Below the pieces are notes generated by a model. The model did no database searches, was not told the DNA's origin, and worked only from the letters and a program-made list of their open reading frames with translations. A stretch of DNA of 64,000 nt from SZUA-320 sp963707875 (GTDB taxonomy: Bacteria > Gemmatimonadota > Gemmatimonadetes > Gemmatimonadales > GWC2-71-9): positions 930,001 to 994,000 of the forward strand of contig CAVPRU010000001.1 of the NCBI GenBank assembly GCA_963707875.1, written 5' to 3'. Every line of letters begins with the position of its first letter. Position 1 is the stretch's first letter. Both the position numbers and the translations under genes were made by a program. This document shows positions 18,343 through 27,352 of this stretch, one piece after another.

Positions 18343-19073
18343 CCTTTGATCTGGCGGCGGCAGTTCGGTTGCTCCGGGAGGCGCGGAAGGTCGGGGTCCT
18401 CACCGGGGCCGGGATTTCCGCGGAGAGTGGAATCCCCACTTTCCGGGAAGCGATGACCGGGTTGTGGGCCACCTTCGACCCCGAGGAGCTGGCCACGATG
18501 GAGGCATTCCGCCGGCAGCCGCGGATGGTCTGGGAGTGGTACGCCGAGCGGAGGAAGAGCATCGGGGAAGCGAGACCCAATCCTGGGCACCTGGCGTTGG
18601 TCGAGCTGGAGCGGCGGGTGGCGTCGTTCACCCTGATCACCCAGAACATCGACGGGCTCCACCAGGCGGCAGGCAGCCAGAACGTGGTCGAGCTCCACGG
18701 GAACATCCGGCGGGTCAAATGTGCCGGAGAGGGCACCGTGGTGGAGTGTTGGGACGAGACCGGTGAGCTGCCGCCGCGGTGTGCGGTCTGTGGTGATCAC
18801 TTGAGGCCCGACGTGGTCTGGTTCGGGGAGTTGCTGCCGGAGGCCGGGCTCCAGCGGGCATGGCAGGTCGCCGAGGAGTGTGATCTGTTCCTGTCGATCG
18901 GGACCTCGAATCTGGTGGTGCCGGCGGCGTCACTGCCCTGGCTGGCCCACCGCTCCGGTGCCACGGTCCTGGTGATCAACCCGACCACCGAGGGCCAGGG
19001 GCACGGGGCCGGGATCCATCATCTGCAGGGCCCGGCGGGAGAGGTGCTGCCCGCGCTGCTTGGTGTTGTCTAG
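18339..19073 (+). CDS. cobB: NAD-dependent protein deacylase (sirtuin, CobB type)
   Basis: Class III sirtuin of 244 residues. NAD-binding GAGISAESGIPTFR, catalytic TQNIDGLHQAAG and the general-base His in ELHGNIRRVKC are present. WYAERR contains the Y-x-x-R pattern that marks desuccinylase/demalonylase activity in sirtuin-5-like enzymes. One zinc-type CAVC pair is present while the first pair is incomplete (a lone C-A-G-E), as in enterobacterial CobB. ATG 18339 overlaps the czcA TGA. It is convergent with the V-ATPase operon, with about 45 bp between stops. Confidence 0.9.
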   Translation: MTFDLAAAVRLLREARKVGVLTGAGISAESGIPTFREAMTGLWATFDPEELATMEAFRRQPRMVWEWYAERRKSIGEARPNPGHLALVELERRVASFTLITQNIDGLHQAAGSQNVVELHGNIRRVKCAGEGTVVECWDETGELPPRCAVCGDHLRPDVVWFGELLPEAGLQRAWQVAEECDLFLSIGTSNLVVPAASLPWLAHRSGATVLVINPTTEGQGHGAGIHHLQGPAGEVLPALLGVV

Positions 19074-19118
19074 GCGGTCTCAAGGGGGAGAGGGATCCAA
19101 CGACCCTAGGGAGCGACG

Positions 19119-19778
19119 TCAAGCGTATTCGATACCCGGAGCCGACGCTCCTGTCCCGGAACGGAGCCGGAGCAGGTGCTTGAGCCGGCCATGATCCTCC
19201 CGCTCCCGCTCCTCCAGGAGGGCGCGGACCCGATGGATCTCGGCGGCCAGTCCCGGGGCCACCCGATTCTCCAGGGTGTTGACCTGGCGTGAGGTGCGGC
19301 GGAGCGCTTCGGCCAGACGGCGAAGGAGCAACTCGGTGGATGCGGCATCGAGCAGCAGTTCCACCAGATGCTCGAATTCCGTGGCGGCCACTGCCGCGGC
19401 GGGACCGGTGAGGGGAGGCGCCTGGCCGCGGGCCTCCACGGTGCGCCGGACCGGCGTGAGACGCTGCACCGTCCCGCTCGCCACCCCCCAGGATTCCGTC
19501 ACCGTCAGCTCCACTTCCACCTGCCGGGTCGGCCACCCCATGGCGTCAATGCCCGAGGCGCCGTTGATAGCCGCCGCACCGAGCAGCGCGGGATAGGCCC
19601 GCGCGGCGGCCGCTTCCACCCGACTCCGCGCCTCGATGGCCGGCGCGGCCACCCGAAACAGGTCCGCCACCAGGGCCTGCCGCTTCCGGGTGAGCAGGTC
19701 GATCCCCTTGCGAACCCGCTCCAGCCGGCGGCGATGCCGCAGCAGATTGAATCGGGTGGCGGGACCGAGGTCCTTCAT
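19119..19778 (-). CDS. ntpD: V/A-type ATPase subunit D (central stalk)
   Basis: Rotor shaft subunit of about 219 residues. Typical D-subunit start with FNLLRHRRRLERVRKGIDLL and a Lys-rich KRQALVADLF, long helices at both ends and a helical C-terminus with LAEALRRTSRQVNTLENRV. ATG 19778 overlaps the subunit B stop (ATGA), so the longer reading frame upstream is not the gene. It is the last gene of the nine-gene operon. Confidence 0.88.
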   Translation of the reverse strand: MKDLGPATRFNLLRHRRRLERVRKGIDLLTRKRQALVADLFRVAAPAIEARSRVEAAAARAYPALLGAAAINGASGIDAMGWPTRQVEVELTVTESWGVASGTVQRLTPVRRTVEARGQAPPLTGPAAAVAATEFEHLVELLLDAASTELLLRRLAEALRRTSRQVNTLENRVAPGLAAEIHRVRALLEEREREDHGRLKHLLRLRSGTGASAPGIEYA

Positions 19779-21157
19779 ACCGCCCCCTCTCGGCCCGCTC
19801 TCCGCGCCCATGCCTCCTCCGACATCCGGTGGAGGTCCTCGCGAGGCATGCTCTCCAGCAGCAGCCACCCCACCTCCAGGGTCTCGGCGATGGTGCGGCG
19901 CGCCCCACCCTGGTGAACGAACTCTCGCTCGAACCGCTCCGCGAACGCCATGGCCCGGCGGTCGGCCGGCGGCAGCCCGGACTCGCCGACGATGGCGGCC
20001 GTGAGCCGGGCCTCCCGCCCCAGGGCGTAGACCGCATAGAGCTGGTTGGACCAACGGCGATGATCCGGAGCGGTCCCGGCGTCGAGGCCCGCTCCCATCA
20101 GCCGCGACAGTGAGGGCAGCACGTCGATCGGCGGGAAGACCCCGCGCCGGTCGAGCTCCCGGCTCAGCACGATCTGCCCCTCGGTGATGTAGCCGGTCAA
20201 GTCAGGGATCGGGTGGGTGATGTCGTCGTCCGGCATCGACAGGATGGGCAACTGGGTGACGGACCCGTCCGAGCCCCGCACGACGCCGGCCCGCTCGTAG
20301 ATCGTGGCAAGGTCGGAGTACATGTAGCCGGGATAGCCACGGCGGCCAGGAATCTCCTCGCGCGCCGCGCCCAGTTCCCGAAGCGCCTCGCAGTAGTTGC
20401 TGGCGTCGGCCAGCACCACCAGCACCTGCATCCCGCGTTCGAACGCCAGGTACTCGGCCTGGGCCAGCGCCAGCCGCGGCGCCAGGAGCCGCTCGATGGT
20501 GGGGTCCCCGGTGCGATTGAGGTAGAACACGCTCCGGGCCATGGCCTCACTGGCCTCGAAGCGCAGCAGAAACTGCTGGCTCTCCCGTTGGGTGAGCCCG
20601 ATGGCCACGAAAATGACCGCAAACGGCTCGGAGCGGGTCGTTCGCGCATTGGCCACGACCTGGGCCGCCAATTCCAGCCCCGGCAGCCCGGCCCCGGAGA
20701 AGATCGGGAGCTTCTGCCCTCGCACCAGAGTGTTCATCCCGTCGATCGCCGAGATGCCGGTCTCGATGAAGTCGGCGGGCTTGCGGCGGCAGACGGGGTT
20801 GAGCGGTGCCGCCCAGGCGGCGCGGCGGGCCGATCCGACCGGCGGCGGCATACCATCGAGCGGCGCACCCGATCCGGCAAAGACCCGGCCGAGGAGTTCT
20901 TCTCCGACCAGTGCCCGGGCGATGTCCCCGGTCAACGTCACCTCGGTGCGGGCGGGAGCCAGGCCCACGGTGTCCTCGAAGACCTGGACTGTGGCAGTGT
21001 CGCGGGCGACGTCGATCACCTGGCCTCTTCGTGGAGTCTCTCCCAGTGCGTCGAGCCGCACCCACTCGCCGAGCACAGCGCGGTGGGTCCGCGCTACCGT
21101 GAGGAGCGGTCCGGCGGCCGATGCGGCACCAGTGTATCGACGCGGGGTGCCACTCAT
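19775..21157 (-). CDS. ntpB: V/A-type ATPase non-catalytic subunit B
   Basis: 460-residue regulatory nucleotide-binding subunit. It lacks a P-loop and has the B-type FSGAGLPGLELAAQV instead. Other landmarks: TGISAIDGMNTLVRGQKLPI, FVAIGLTQRESQQFL, VLADASNYCEALRELGAARE, GRRGYPGYMYSDLATIYERA and TQLPILSMPDDDITHPIPDL. Overlaps subunit A upstream and D downstream by ATGA, indicating tight coupling of the A, B and D subunits. Confidence 0.93.
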   Translation of the reverse strand: MSGTPRRYTGAASAAGPLLTVARTHRAVLGEWVRLDALGETPRRGQVIDVARDTATVQVFEDTVGLAPARTEVTLTGDIARALVGEELLGRVFAGSGAPLDGMPPPVGSARRAAWAAPLNPVCRRKPADFIETGISAIDGMNTLVRGQKLPIFSGAGLPGLELAAQVVANARTTRSEPFAVIFVAIGLTQRESQQFLLRFEASEAMARSVFYLNRTGDPTIERLLAPRLALAQAEYLAFERGMQVLVVLADASNYCEALRELGAAREEIPGRRGYPGYMYSDLATIYERAGVVRGSDGSVTQLPILSMPDDDITHPIPDLTGYITEGQIVLSRELDRRGVFPPIDVLPSLSRLMGAGLDAGTAPDHRRWSNQLYAVYALGREARLTAAIVGESGLPPADRRAMAFAERFEREFVHQGGARRTIAETLEVGWLLLESMPREDLHRMSEEAWARRAGREGAV

Positions 21158-22842
21158 GGGGCGGTTGCTCCCGGAGAAGCCCGCAGCGCGGACAGGGCGC
21201 GGCGCACGCTCGCCAGATCGACGGCCGCCATGGTTCCGCCGGCCGCGAGGGTCCTGCCTCCCTCGCGGTGGAAGCGGAGGATGGTGTCAGCCAGCGCCCG
21301 GGTCTTGACGACCGGCGAGTTGGCGTCGGCGGGATCGTAGCTGTTCTGCCCGATCAGGAATTCCCGCAGCAGGCGGGCGGTCTCCAGGATCAGCCGGTCC
21401 GGGTCCTCGAGCGCGTCGGGACCCACCAGTCCGGCCACCTCGCGCAGTTCCCGATCGCGTTGCAGCAGGGCAAACGTCTCCCGGCGGAGAGACGCCCAGT
21501 CGGCGCCGCCGTTGGCCTCGAACCAGGGGATGACCTCAGCGGCCTGGAGGCTGTAGCTGGATTCCCAGTCCACGGCGGGAAACTGCCGCTGGTGCGCCAG
21601 GGAAGCGTCGAGGGCCCAGAGTGCGCCAGCCACCCGGAGTGCGGCCTGGGTGACCGGTTCCGAGAAGTCGCCGCCGGGAGGCGACAGGGCGCTGATGAAG
21701 GTGACCGCGCCCTCCCGCGCCTCGGCCCCCAGCACCCGGGCACGGCCCGCCCGCTCAAACAGTTTGCCGAGCCTGTTCCCGAGTGCCGTGGGATAGCCCT
21801 CCTCGCCTGGCATCTCACGCAGCAGGGAGCCGATTTCCCGGAGCGCCTCGGCCCACCGGGACAGTGAGTCGGCCATCAGCGCCACACGGTAACCCATGTC
21901 GCGATAGTACTCGGCGATCGTGAGACCCAGGTAGACTGACGCCTCGCGGGCCGCGACCGGCATGTTGGAGGTGTTGACGACGAGCACGGTGCGTTCCATC
22001 AGCGAGCGCCCGGTGCGAGGATCCTGCAGTGCGGGGAACTCCTCCAGCACCTCCGCCATCTCGTTGCCCCGCTCCCCACAGCCGACGTACACCACGACGT
22101 CCGCCACCCCATGTTTGGCCAGCGACTGCTCGATGACGGTCTTCCCGGTACCGAACCCGCCCGGCACCGCGACCGAACCACCTTCCGCCACCGGAAACAG
22201 CAAGTCGAAGACCCGCTGACCGGTCACGAACGGCCGGTCCGCCGGGAGCCATCTCGCTACCGGCCTTGGCCTCCGCACCGGCCACCGCTGTAGCAGGGAG
22301 AGTGGGGTGCCGTCCTCCAGGTGCCCCACCGGCTGATCTACCGGGTAGTCCCCCGCGGCCAACTCCGCGATGACGCCACTCACGCCTGGCGGCACCAGAA
22401 CGCGATGCACCAGCCCCTGCTTCTCCTCCACGGCACCGACCTGGTCGCCCGGGCCCACCTTGTCACCCGGTCTCGCCGTGGGGGTGAATGTCCAGCGGGC
22501 AGAGCGATCCAGTGTCGGGGCGACGGTTCCGGCAGCAAGAAAGTTCCCCTCCACTGCGGCGAGCCGGCTGAGCGGGCGACCGGTCCCGTCGAGCACCGAG
22601 CCAAGGAGCCCTGGGCCCAATTCCGCCAGGAGAGGTGCGCCGGTGCCCTCGACAGGCTCCTCGAGCGCCAGGCCGACGGTGTCCTCGAACACCTGCACCG
22701 TGGCGGTCACACCGCGGACCCTGATCACCTCGCCGAGCAGGCGGCGGTGGCCGACCCGCACGATCTCGTTGAGCGCCACCGCCGGCAGGGGTGCCGCCTC
22801 GACCAGCGCGCCGGCGGCGCGGACCACCCGGGCGCCTGTCAC
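21154..22842 (-). CDS. ntpA: V/A-type ATPase catalytic subunit A
   Basis: 562-residue catalytic subunit. Walker A is GGFGTGKT (residues of about 228-235), a variant of the usual GPFGSGKT. The insertion domain characteristic of A subunits lies between residues 110 and 190 (WTFTPTARPGDKVGPGDQVG). Walker B-like YRVALMADSLSRWAEALREI, GEEGYPTALGNRLGKLFERA and LRREMPGEEGY regions are well conserved. Direction of operation (synthase or proton/sodium pump) cannot be read from this subunit. Confidence 0.95.
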   Translation of the reverse strand: MTGARVVRAAGALVEAAPLPAVALNEIVRVGHRRLLGEVIRVRGVTATVQVFEDTVGLALEEPVEGTGAPLLAELGPGLLGSVLDGTGRPLSRLAAVEGNFLAAGTVAPTLDRSARWTFTPTARPGDKVGPGDQVGAVEEKQGLVHRVLVPPGVSGVIAELAAGDYPVDQPVGHLEDGTPLSLLQRWPVRRPRPVARWLPADRPFVTGQRVFDLLFPVAEGGSVAVPGGFGTGKTVIEQSLAKHGVADVVVYVGCGERGNEMAEVLEEFPALQDPRTGRSLMERTVLVVNTSNMPVAAREASVYLGLTIAEYYRDMGYRVALMADSLSRWAEALREIGSLLREMPGEEGYPTALGNRLGKLFERAGRARVLGAEAREGAVTFISALSPPGGDFSEPVTQAALRVAGALWALDASLAHQRQFPAVDWESSYSLQAAEVIPWFEANGGADWASLRRETFALLQRDRELREVAGLVGPDALEDPDRLILETARLLREFLIGQNSYDPADANSPVVKTRALADTILRFHREGGRTLAAGGTMAAVDLASVRRALSALRASPGATAP

Positions 22843-23165
22843 CGGAGCCTCACCCGATAGCCGATGGCGCGGCGAAGCAATTCCACCACCTGCTCCTCCG
22901 CCGAAGGGGCGGCCCGCCAGGCAGGGCCTGGAAACGGCACCACGACCGGTTGGGCGACTCGATCCACCACGGATCGCAGGTCCGGGGCAAGAGCCGCATA
23001 GAGCGACTCCTCGAGCAGGATGACCCCGAGTTCCCGGCGCTGCAAGAGCGGGCGCAGGACCGTCTCCGCCCCCGCCTCGTCCTCGGCGGTCTCGGGTACC
23101 AGGCCGGCGAGGGCAAACCCGGCGGCCGTGGCGGGTCGGCTGAGGACCCGGACGGTGTGGGTCAT
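22839..23165 (-). CDS. ntpF: V/A-type ATPase subunit F
   Basis: 108-residue small central-stalk subunit. Starts MTHTVRVLSRPATAAGFALA, then the family pattern LGVILLEESLYAAL, and a C-terminal helix (EEQVVELLRRAIGYRVRL). ATG 23165 overlaps the stop of subunit C and its own stop overlaps subunit A, both by ATGA-type junctions. The preceding longer open frame is a shadow of subunit C. Confidence 0.85.
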   Translation of the reverse strand: MTHTVRVLSRPATAAGFALAGLVPETAEDEAGAETVLRPLLQRRELGVILLEESLYAALAPDLRSVVDRVAQPVVVPFPGPAWRAAPSAEEQVVELLRRAIGYRVRLR

Positions 23166-24178
23166 GCGGCCTCCGGGATCAAGCTCATCACGGTCGACGC
23201 CGGGGCGCCAAGGCTCACGCCCCAGGCGATGCCCCGGAGTGCGCGCGCCTCCGCCCGGATCCGCTCCATCACCCCGAGCACCACTGCGGGACCGAGCGGA
23301 TCGCGGCGCGACAGACTGCGGAGCCAGGCAATCCTGGCTGCGGCGGCGCGCAGCGGAAGGGAGGGCATGTCGAGCGGCTCGACGGCGAGCGCCGCACCGA
23401 GTGCCGTCCCCTTGAACAGCACACTGAGTTCCTGGACAAGTCGCTGGCTGTCGCGCCCGGTCCGGAGCCGGGCATACTCCTCCCGGGTCAGCCGGCATCC
23501 ACCCGGAAGGAAGTCCCGGTCCACCGGGCCAGCTGCCTCCGGCGGAGTGGCCAGCAGCAGGGTCCACACGTTTTCCTGATCCACCAGTTCGGCCACGAAG
23601 CTCCGAACGACCGGCCCTCCCGGTCGCGCAGCCCTGGTAGCGCGTTCGCTGAAGAGTCGGGCCAGGGCCCAGTCAAGGGCCTGAAGGTTCGGGATCTTCG
23701 TGTGACGGAGCACGTCCTGAAGGGCGCGCCCCGCGGGATGCCCCGCCCGCACCAGGTCCCCCACGAACTCCGGTACCGAGGAAGCGTGGGCCAGCCGTTC
23801 CAGCCTGTTGACCGGGAGTTGGGGCGTCGGCATGATGGCGCGAAGCCGGGCACCGGGCGACGCACCCTGGGCGGCTCCCCGCAGCAGTGCCCGCACCGTC
23901 CGGCATTCTTCATCCTCCAGCACGACGGCAAGCACCGCCTGCCGAGTGGCGAGCCAGCGACCGAGCAGGCTAAGCCGTCGTGACGCGACCAGGCCGACGG
24001 CGCGGTCGAAGGCGGCGAGATCAGCCATCGCGGCCCCACCAAGGGGATAGCCCAGGGAGGCAACACGAGAGACGAACACCGACCAATCGGGGGCCGCGGC
24101 CAATCCGGCCAGGGTATCCCGGTCAAGCAGGTGAGTGGCGAGACCACGGGCGCGGGCGTTCACGTCACCCCAGTGCAT
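23162..24178 (-). CDS. ntpC: V/A-type ATPase subunit C (d-type, rotor cap)
   Basis: 338-residue subunit joining the membrane c-ring to the central stalk. It is mostly helical, with the V-ATPase subunit C/d pattern of three related helical bundles (NARARGLATHLLDRDTLAGL, LPVNRLERLAHASSVPEFVG, IPNLQALDWALARLFSERA). ENVWTLLLA near residue 205 corresponds to the family's conserved D-x-x-N-I-x-x-L/I-L helix. Identification rests partly on position between E and F. Confidence 0.82.
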   Translation of the reverse strand: MHWGDVNARARGLATHLLDRDTLAGLAAAPDWSVFVSRVASLGYPLGGAAMADLAAFDRAVGLVASRRLSLLGRWLATRQAVLAVVLEDEECRTVRALLRGAAQGASPGARLRAIMPTPQLPVNRLERLAHASSVPEFVGDLVRAGHPAGRALQDVLRHTKIPNLQALDWALARLFSERATRAARPGGPVVRSFVAELVDQENVWTLLLATPPEAAGPVDRDFLPGGCRLTREEYARLRTGRDSQRLVQELSVLFKGTALGAALAVEPLDMPSLPLRAAAARIAWLRSLSRRDPLGPAVVLGVMERIRAEARALRGIAWGVSLGAPASTVMSLIPEAA

Positions 24179-24180
24179 CG

Positions 24181-24756
24181 TCAGCTTCCCTCGATCCTGG
24201 CGGCAAGTTCGATAGCCAGCTCGGCCCGGTTCCGCGACAGGAGAGCGGGGAGACTGTTGTCCACCACCACCCGTCCATCAGCCGATCGGCCCGTGACCCC
24301 GGCCACCACGCCGGTCGGCTGGACCGTCAGGTTGGGCAGTTCAGGAACCACCTCGGCCAGGGCTGCGACCGCGTCGGGAGGACATTGGAGCACGGCGGGC
24401 TCCCCTTCGAGGTAGCGGGCGGCGTCCCGGGCCAGGCGTCCGATGATGGGGGCATAGCCGGACGCGACCATGCCCCCCAGCAGTCCCAGGGCCCGATCGA
24501 ACACCCGGTCGAGCAGGGTCGTCCGGACCTGCAGCAATTGCTCGCGAGCCCGGGCCCGCGCGCTGGCCACCTGTCGTTCGCCGGCAGTACGCAGTTCAGC
24601 GGTCACCCGGTCGAGATGGAGCGCCCTGCGCCGTGCCGCATCCGCCTCCGCCCGCGCCGCGATGGCCGCGGCGCCCTCTTGGGCGACGCTCCGAAGCCTC
24701 GCGACCTCGCGCCCCGCATCCTGCTCCAGGTGGAGCAGCAACGCGTCAATGCCCAT
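24181..24756 (-). CDS. ntpE: V/A-type ATPase subunit E (peripheral stalk)
   Basis: 191-residue peripheral-stalk subunit. The N-terminal half is an uninterrupted Ala/Arg/Glu-rich coiled coil (about residues 10-85); the C-terminal half is the globular head with VVDNSLPALLSRNRAELAIE close to the end, matching the family's ID.T...RLE region. Starts at ATG 24756, 4 bp after the subunit K stop, and ends 2 bp before subunit C. Confidence 0.82.
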   Translation of the reverse strand: MGIDALLLHLEQDAGREVARLRSVAQEGAAAIAARAEADAARRRALHLDRVTAELRTAGERQVASARARAREQLLQVRTTLLDRVFDRALGLLGGMVASGYAPIIGRLARDAARYLEGEPAVLQCPPDAVAALAEVVPELPNLTVQPTGVVAGVTGRSADGRVVVDNSLPALLSRNRAELAIELAARIEGS

Positions 24757-24760
24757 CCGC

Positions 24761-24982
24761 TCAGCCGCCGGTGCGGAGGATGATCATGACCGCCACCACG
24801 AACCCGAGAATGGCCATCGTTTCGGGGATGGCGAGCAGCAGGATGGCTGTGGTGCTGAGTTCGGGCTTCTCTGCCAGGCTGGCGGAAATCGCCGGCCCGA
24901 TACGCGACTGTGCCCAGCCGGTGGCCAGCGCCGGGATGCCGACGGCCAGCGCGGCGCTGAGGGGAATCAGGAACGCTTCCAT
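24761..24982 (-). CDS. ntpK: V/A-type ATPase subunit K (c-ring proteolipid)
   Basis: 73-residue, two-helix proteolipid. The first helix holds ATGWAQSRIGPA with a membrane Gln, the second LLLAIPETMAILGFVVAVMI with the ion-binding Glu in P-E-T. A single hairpin rather than the fused double hairpin means one carboxylate per subunit. The Gln plus Glu-Thr set is compatible with sodium binding but also occurs in proton-coupled A-type rings. Start ATG 24982 follows AGGAGG by five bases. Confidence 0.92.
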   Translation of the reverse strand: MEAFLIPLSAALAVGIPALATGWAQSRIGPAISASLAEKPELSTTAILLLAIPETMAILGFVVAVMIILRTGG

Positions 24983-24997
24983 GTGACCTCCTGAGGT

Positions 24998-26878
24998 TCA
25001 GCCGGCGGTTCCGTTGGGCCGCCAGTGCGAAAATGGGCGATAGGCCTGTCCGCCCGGACTGTGAAACTTCCCGAAGAACTCGACATAGTGCAGGCGCAGG
25101 CCGTGGATCGTGGGAGCAAAGACGCCGAGTCCGAAATTGACGAGGTGGAACAGCAGGGCGAAGAGCACGCCCACCAGCACACTCCCGATGCTGCCGGCCA
25201 GTTCGTTCGCCACGACCGCCATCATCACCGAGGCGGTGCCGAGGGCCATGATGCGGGCGTAGGACAGGATGTTGCTCAGGGTGGAGAGGAACTCGATCGG
25301 GGCGATGATCCCCTCCGCCAGAATCAGCACCGGAAAGAGCGCCAGCAGGGCGATGACAGCCGGGGTGAGGAAGCCATGGGGCAGCACCTCGAAAGCCGCC
25401 AGCAGCACCAGAACGATGAGCAGCACCATCGCGAGCGAGACGCCGCGGCCCACGGCCTGCCGCGGGTGACCCCGCCAGGTGTTGACCACACCGAGCGCCA
25501 GCCCCAGCGTGACGTGCACGGCCCCGATGGCGAGGGCGAGGCCGAGAAAGGGCAGCAGTGCCTTCTCGCGGTCCAGCAGCAGCGGGTGGAGGCCGAACCA
25601 CCGGGCGCCCACGTCCCCGAAGAACTCTCCAAAGGCGATGCCGAATGCCACGGCAAAGGCCGCTCCCGCACCGAGCACCTCGGCCACCGCCCGGCGGGTA
25701 CTCCCCGGGGCACCACCGCGCCGGAGCCACAGGGCGACGGCCCCGAGCAGCAGGCCGTAGCCGATGTCACCCAGAATGAGTCCGAAGAACATCGGGAAGA
25801 ACACCGCGACGAATGGTGTCGGGTCGATGGTGCCATAGGCCGGAAGCGGCACCATTCGGGTGATCACCTCGAACGGACGGAAGAGACGGGGGTTGTGGAG
25901 GACCACCGGGGCGGCTTCACCCCGCCAGTCCTCGCGGGCTACCTGCTCGACCACGACCCGATCGCCGAATCGTGCCTCGAGGGCCTGGACCAGTCGCGAA
26001 TACCCCGCCTCCGGAATCCACCCTTCCAGCACGATGCTGCGCGACGTCGCGGTCGCCTTTTCCCGGGCGGCGAGCCCGAGCAGACGGTCTTCCGCAGCGG
26101 CCCGGACGCCCGCCAGGCTTGAGCCGACGGCCTGGGACAGCGCGTGCCGCTCGCGCTCGAGCGCCTGGAGTTCGGCATCAAGGGCGTCGCGTCGGGCCGC
26201 CAGGGCAGGCCCGAGCTGGCCCAGTGCCTGCCCGCCGCTGCTCTCGGGCATCGGCAACTCATGAACCCCCGCCTGGGCCAGCAGCCGCTCGACCCGCAGG
26301 GCATCGGCCGGCGCGACCAGGAGGATGGCGGCCAGTTCCCCGGTGGTAAGAGGTGCGGTCTCCAGGACGAACTCATCGCCGATCGTCTGCGCCAGCCCCT
26401 CCCGGAGCCGTGGCACCACCGAAGCGTCCTGGCCCCGGAGAACCAGGTGATAGCCGTGGGTGCGAACACCACTCCCGGCGGGCAGCAGTCCCCGGAAAGC
26501 CCGAATGAACTCGAGCAGCCGCGCCGTCTGGCTTCGCTCCTCCTCCAGCCTCCGGCGCCTGGCTTCCAGCCGCTCGACATCGCGGCGGACACGTCGGAAC
26601 TGGCGCCGCCAGCGGGCAAACGATACGGGCGCCAGAGACGGCGCCGCGCTGGCGGGGGAAGGCACCAGGTGGGTGGTGAGTGTGTCCGCGTCCTGCAGGA
26701 GGGCCCGCAGGCGTTTGGCTTCCCGGGCCTCCCGGGGGGCGGGCTCGACCGGGCGGAGGGAGCCGGTGGGTTCGGTGCCCGCAAGTTGTAGGAGGCCCAC
26801 GTCCTGAACGACCGAGAGCACCCCATCGAGCTCCTCGCGCGGACCGAGGATGCGGGCCCGGACCATGGAGAGGATCAC
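24998..26878 (-). CDS. ntpI: V/A-type ATPase subunit I (a-type stator)
   Basis: 626-residue stator and ion half-channel subunit. The N-terminal half (about 1-330) is cytoplasmic with coiled coils (LEARRRRLEEERSQTARLLE). The C-terminal half has seven or eight membrane segments beginning PTPFVAVFFPMFFGLILGDI, the classical V_ATPase_I motif. GTASVMMAVVANELAG and LFHLVNFGLGVFAPTIHGLR hold the conserved helix lining the c-ring. GTG 26878 overlaps the previous stop (GTGA); ATG 26866 is a possible alternative. Confidence 0.92.
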   Translation of the reverse strand: MILSMVRARILGPREELDGVLSVVQDVGLLQLAGTEPTGSLRPVEPAPREAREAKRLRALLQDADTLTTHLVPSPASAAPSLAPVSFARWRRQFRRVRRDVERLEARRRRLEEERSQTARLLEFIRAFRGLLPAGSGVRTHGYHLVLRGQDASVVPRLREGLAQTIGDEFVLETAPLTTGELAAILLVAPADALRVERLLAQAGVHELPMPESSGGQALGQLGPALAARRDALDAELQALERERHALSQAVGSSLAGVRAAAEDRLLGLAAREKATATSRSIVLEGWIPEAGYSRLVQALEARFGDRVVVEQVAREDWRGEAAPVVLHNPRLFRPFEVITRMVPLPAYGTIDPTPFVAVFFPMFFGLILGDIGYGLLLGAVALWLRRGGAPGSTRRAVAEVLGAGAAFAVAFGIAFGEFFGDVGARWFGLHPLLLDREKALLPFLGLALAIGAVHVTLGLALGVVNTWRGHPRQAVGRGVSLAMVLLIVLVLLAAFEVLPHGFLTPAVIALLALFPVLILAEGIIAPIEFLSTLSNILSYARIMALGTASVMMAVVANELAGSIGSVLVGVLFALLFHLVNFGLGVFAPTIHGLRLHYVEFFGKFHSPGGQAYRPFSHWRPNGTAG

Positions 26879-27237
26879 GGTACCGGCGTCCCCGTCGACT
26901 GCAGGACCCGCTCGACGACCCAGGCGGCGAGCGACTCCACCCCGCGATCATCCACCGCCTCGTATCGGGCACGCACCCGGGCGATGGCCCCCCGTTGCTC
27001 CGCCATCCGCGCGGCGGCCTCCGCGGCCAGCGTGACGGACAGCTCGCCGTCCACTTTGGCCAGTTCGGCGGCCAGCGCGACCCCGCGCGCCTCCGCCCGT
27101 TTCCGCGCCTCGGCGAGAGTGGCCTCACCCTGGGCATGAGCCTCTTCCAGCATCGCCTCCAGGCGGGCTTCCACCTCGAGGAGACGGGACAGGGCGCTCT
27201 CGGGCGCAACCGTGGGCGCAGCGGGTGTCCGTCGCAT
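26875..27237 (-). CDS. V/A-type ATPase stalk subunit G/H-like coiled-coil protein
   Basis: 120-residue protein, almost entirely helical and rich in Ala, Glu and Arg (LLEVEARLEAMLEEAHAQGE and following), the composition of the second peripheral-stalk polypeptide (G/H) that pairs with subunit E. It is first in the ATPase operon and overlaps subunit I by GTGA. Sequence is low complexity, so assignment depends mainly on position. Confidence 0.7.
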   Translation of the reverse strand: MRRTPAAPTVAPESALSRLLEVEARLEAMLEEAHAQGEATLAEARKRAEARGVALAAELAKVDGELSVTLAAEAAARMAEQRGAIARVRARYEAVDDRGVESLAAWVVERVLQSTGTPVP

Positions 27238-27352
27238 GGCGCTTCCCTTGGGCCCGAGGGACTAGGGGCCGCCAAGGAAAGCTGCTGGGGGAGGCGTGAA
27301 GGGACGGGGAGCGAACGCTGAAGGGCTCTTCAGGAACCGCTCGGGCCTCCGT

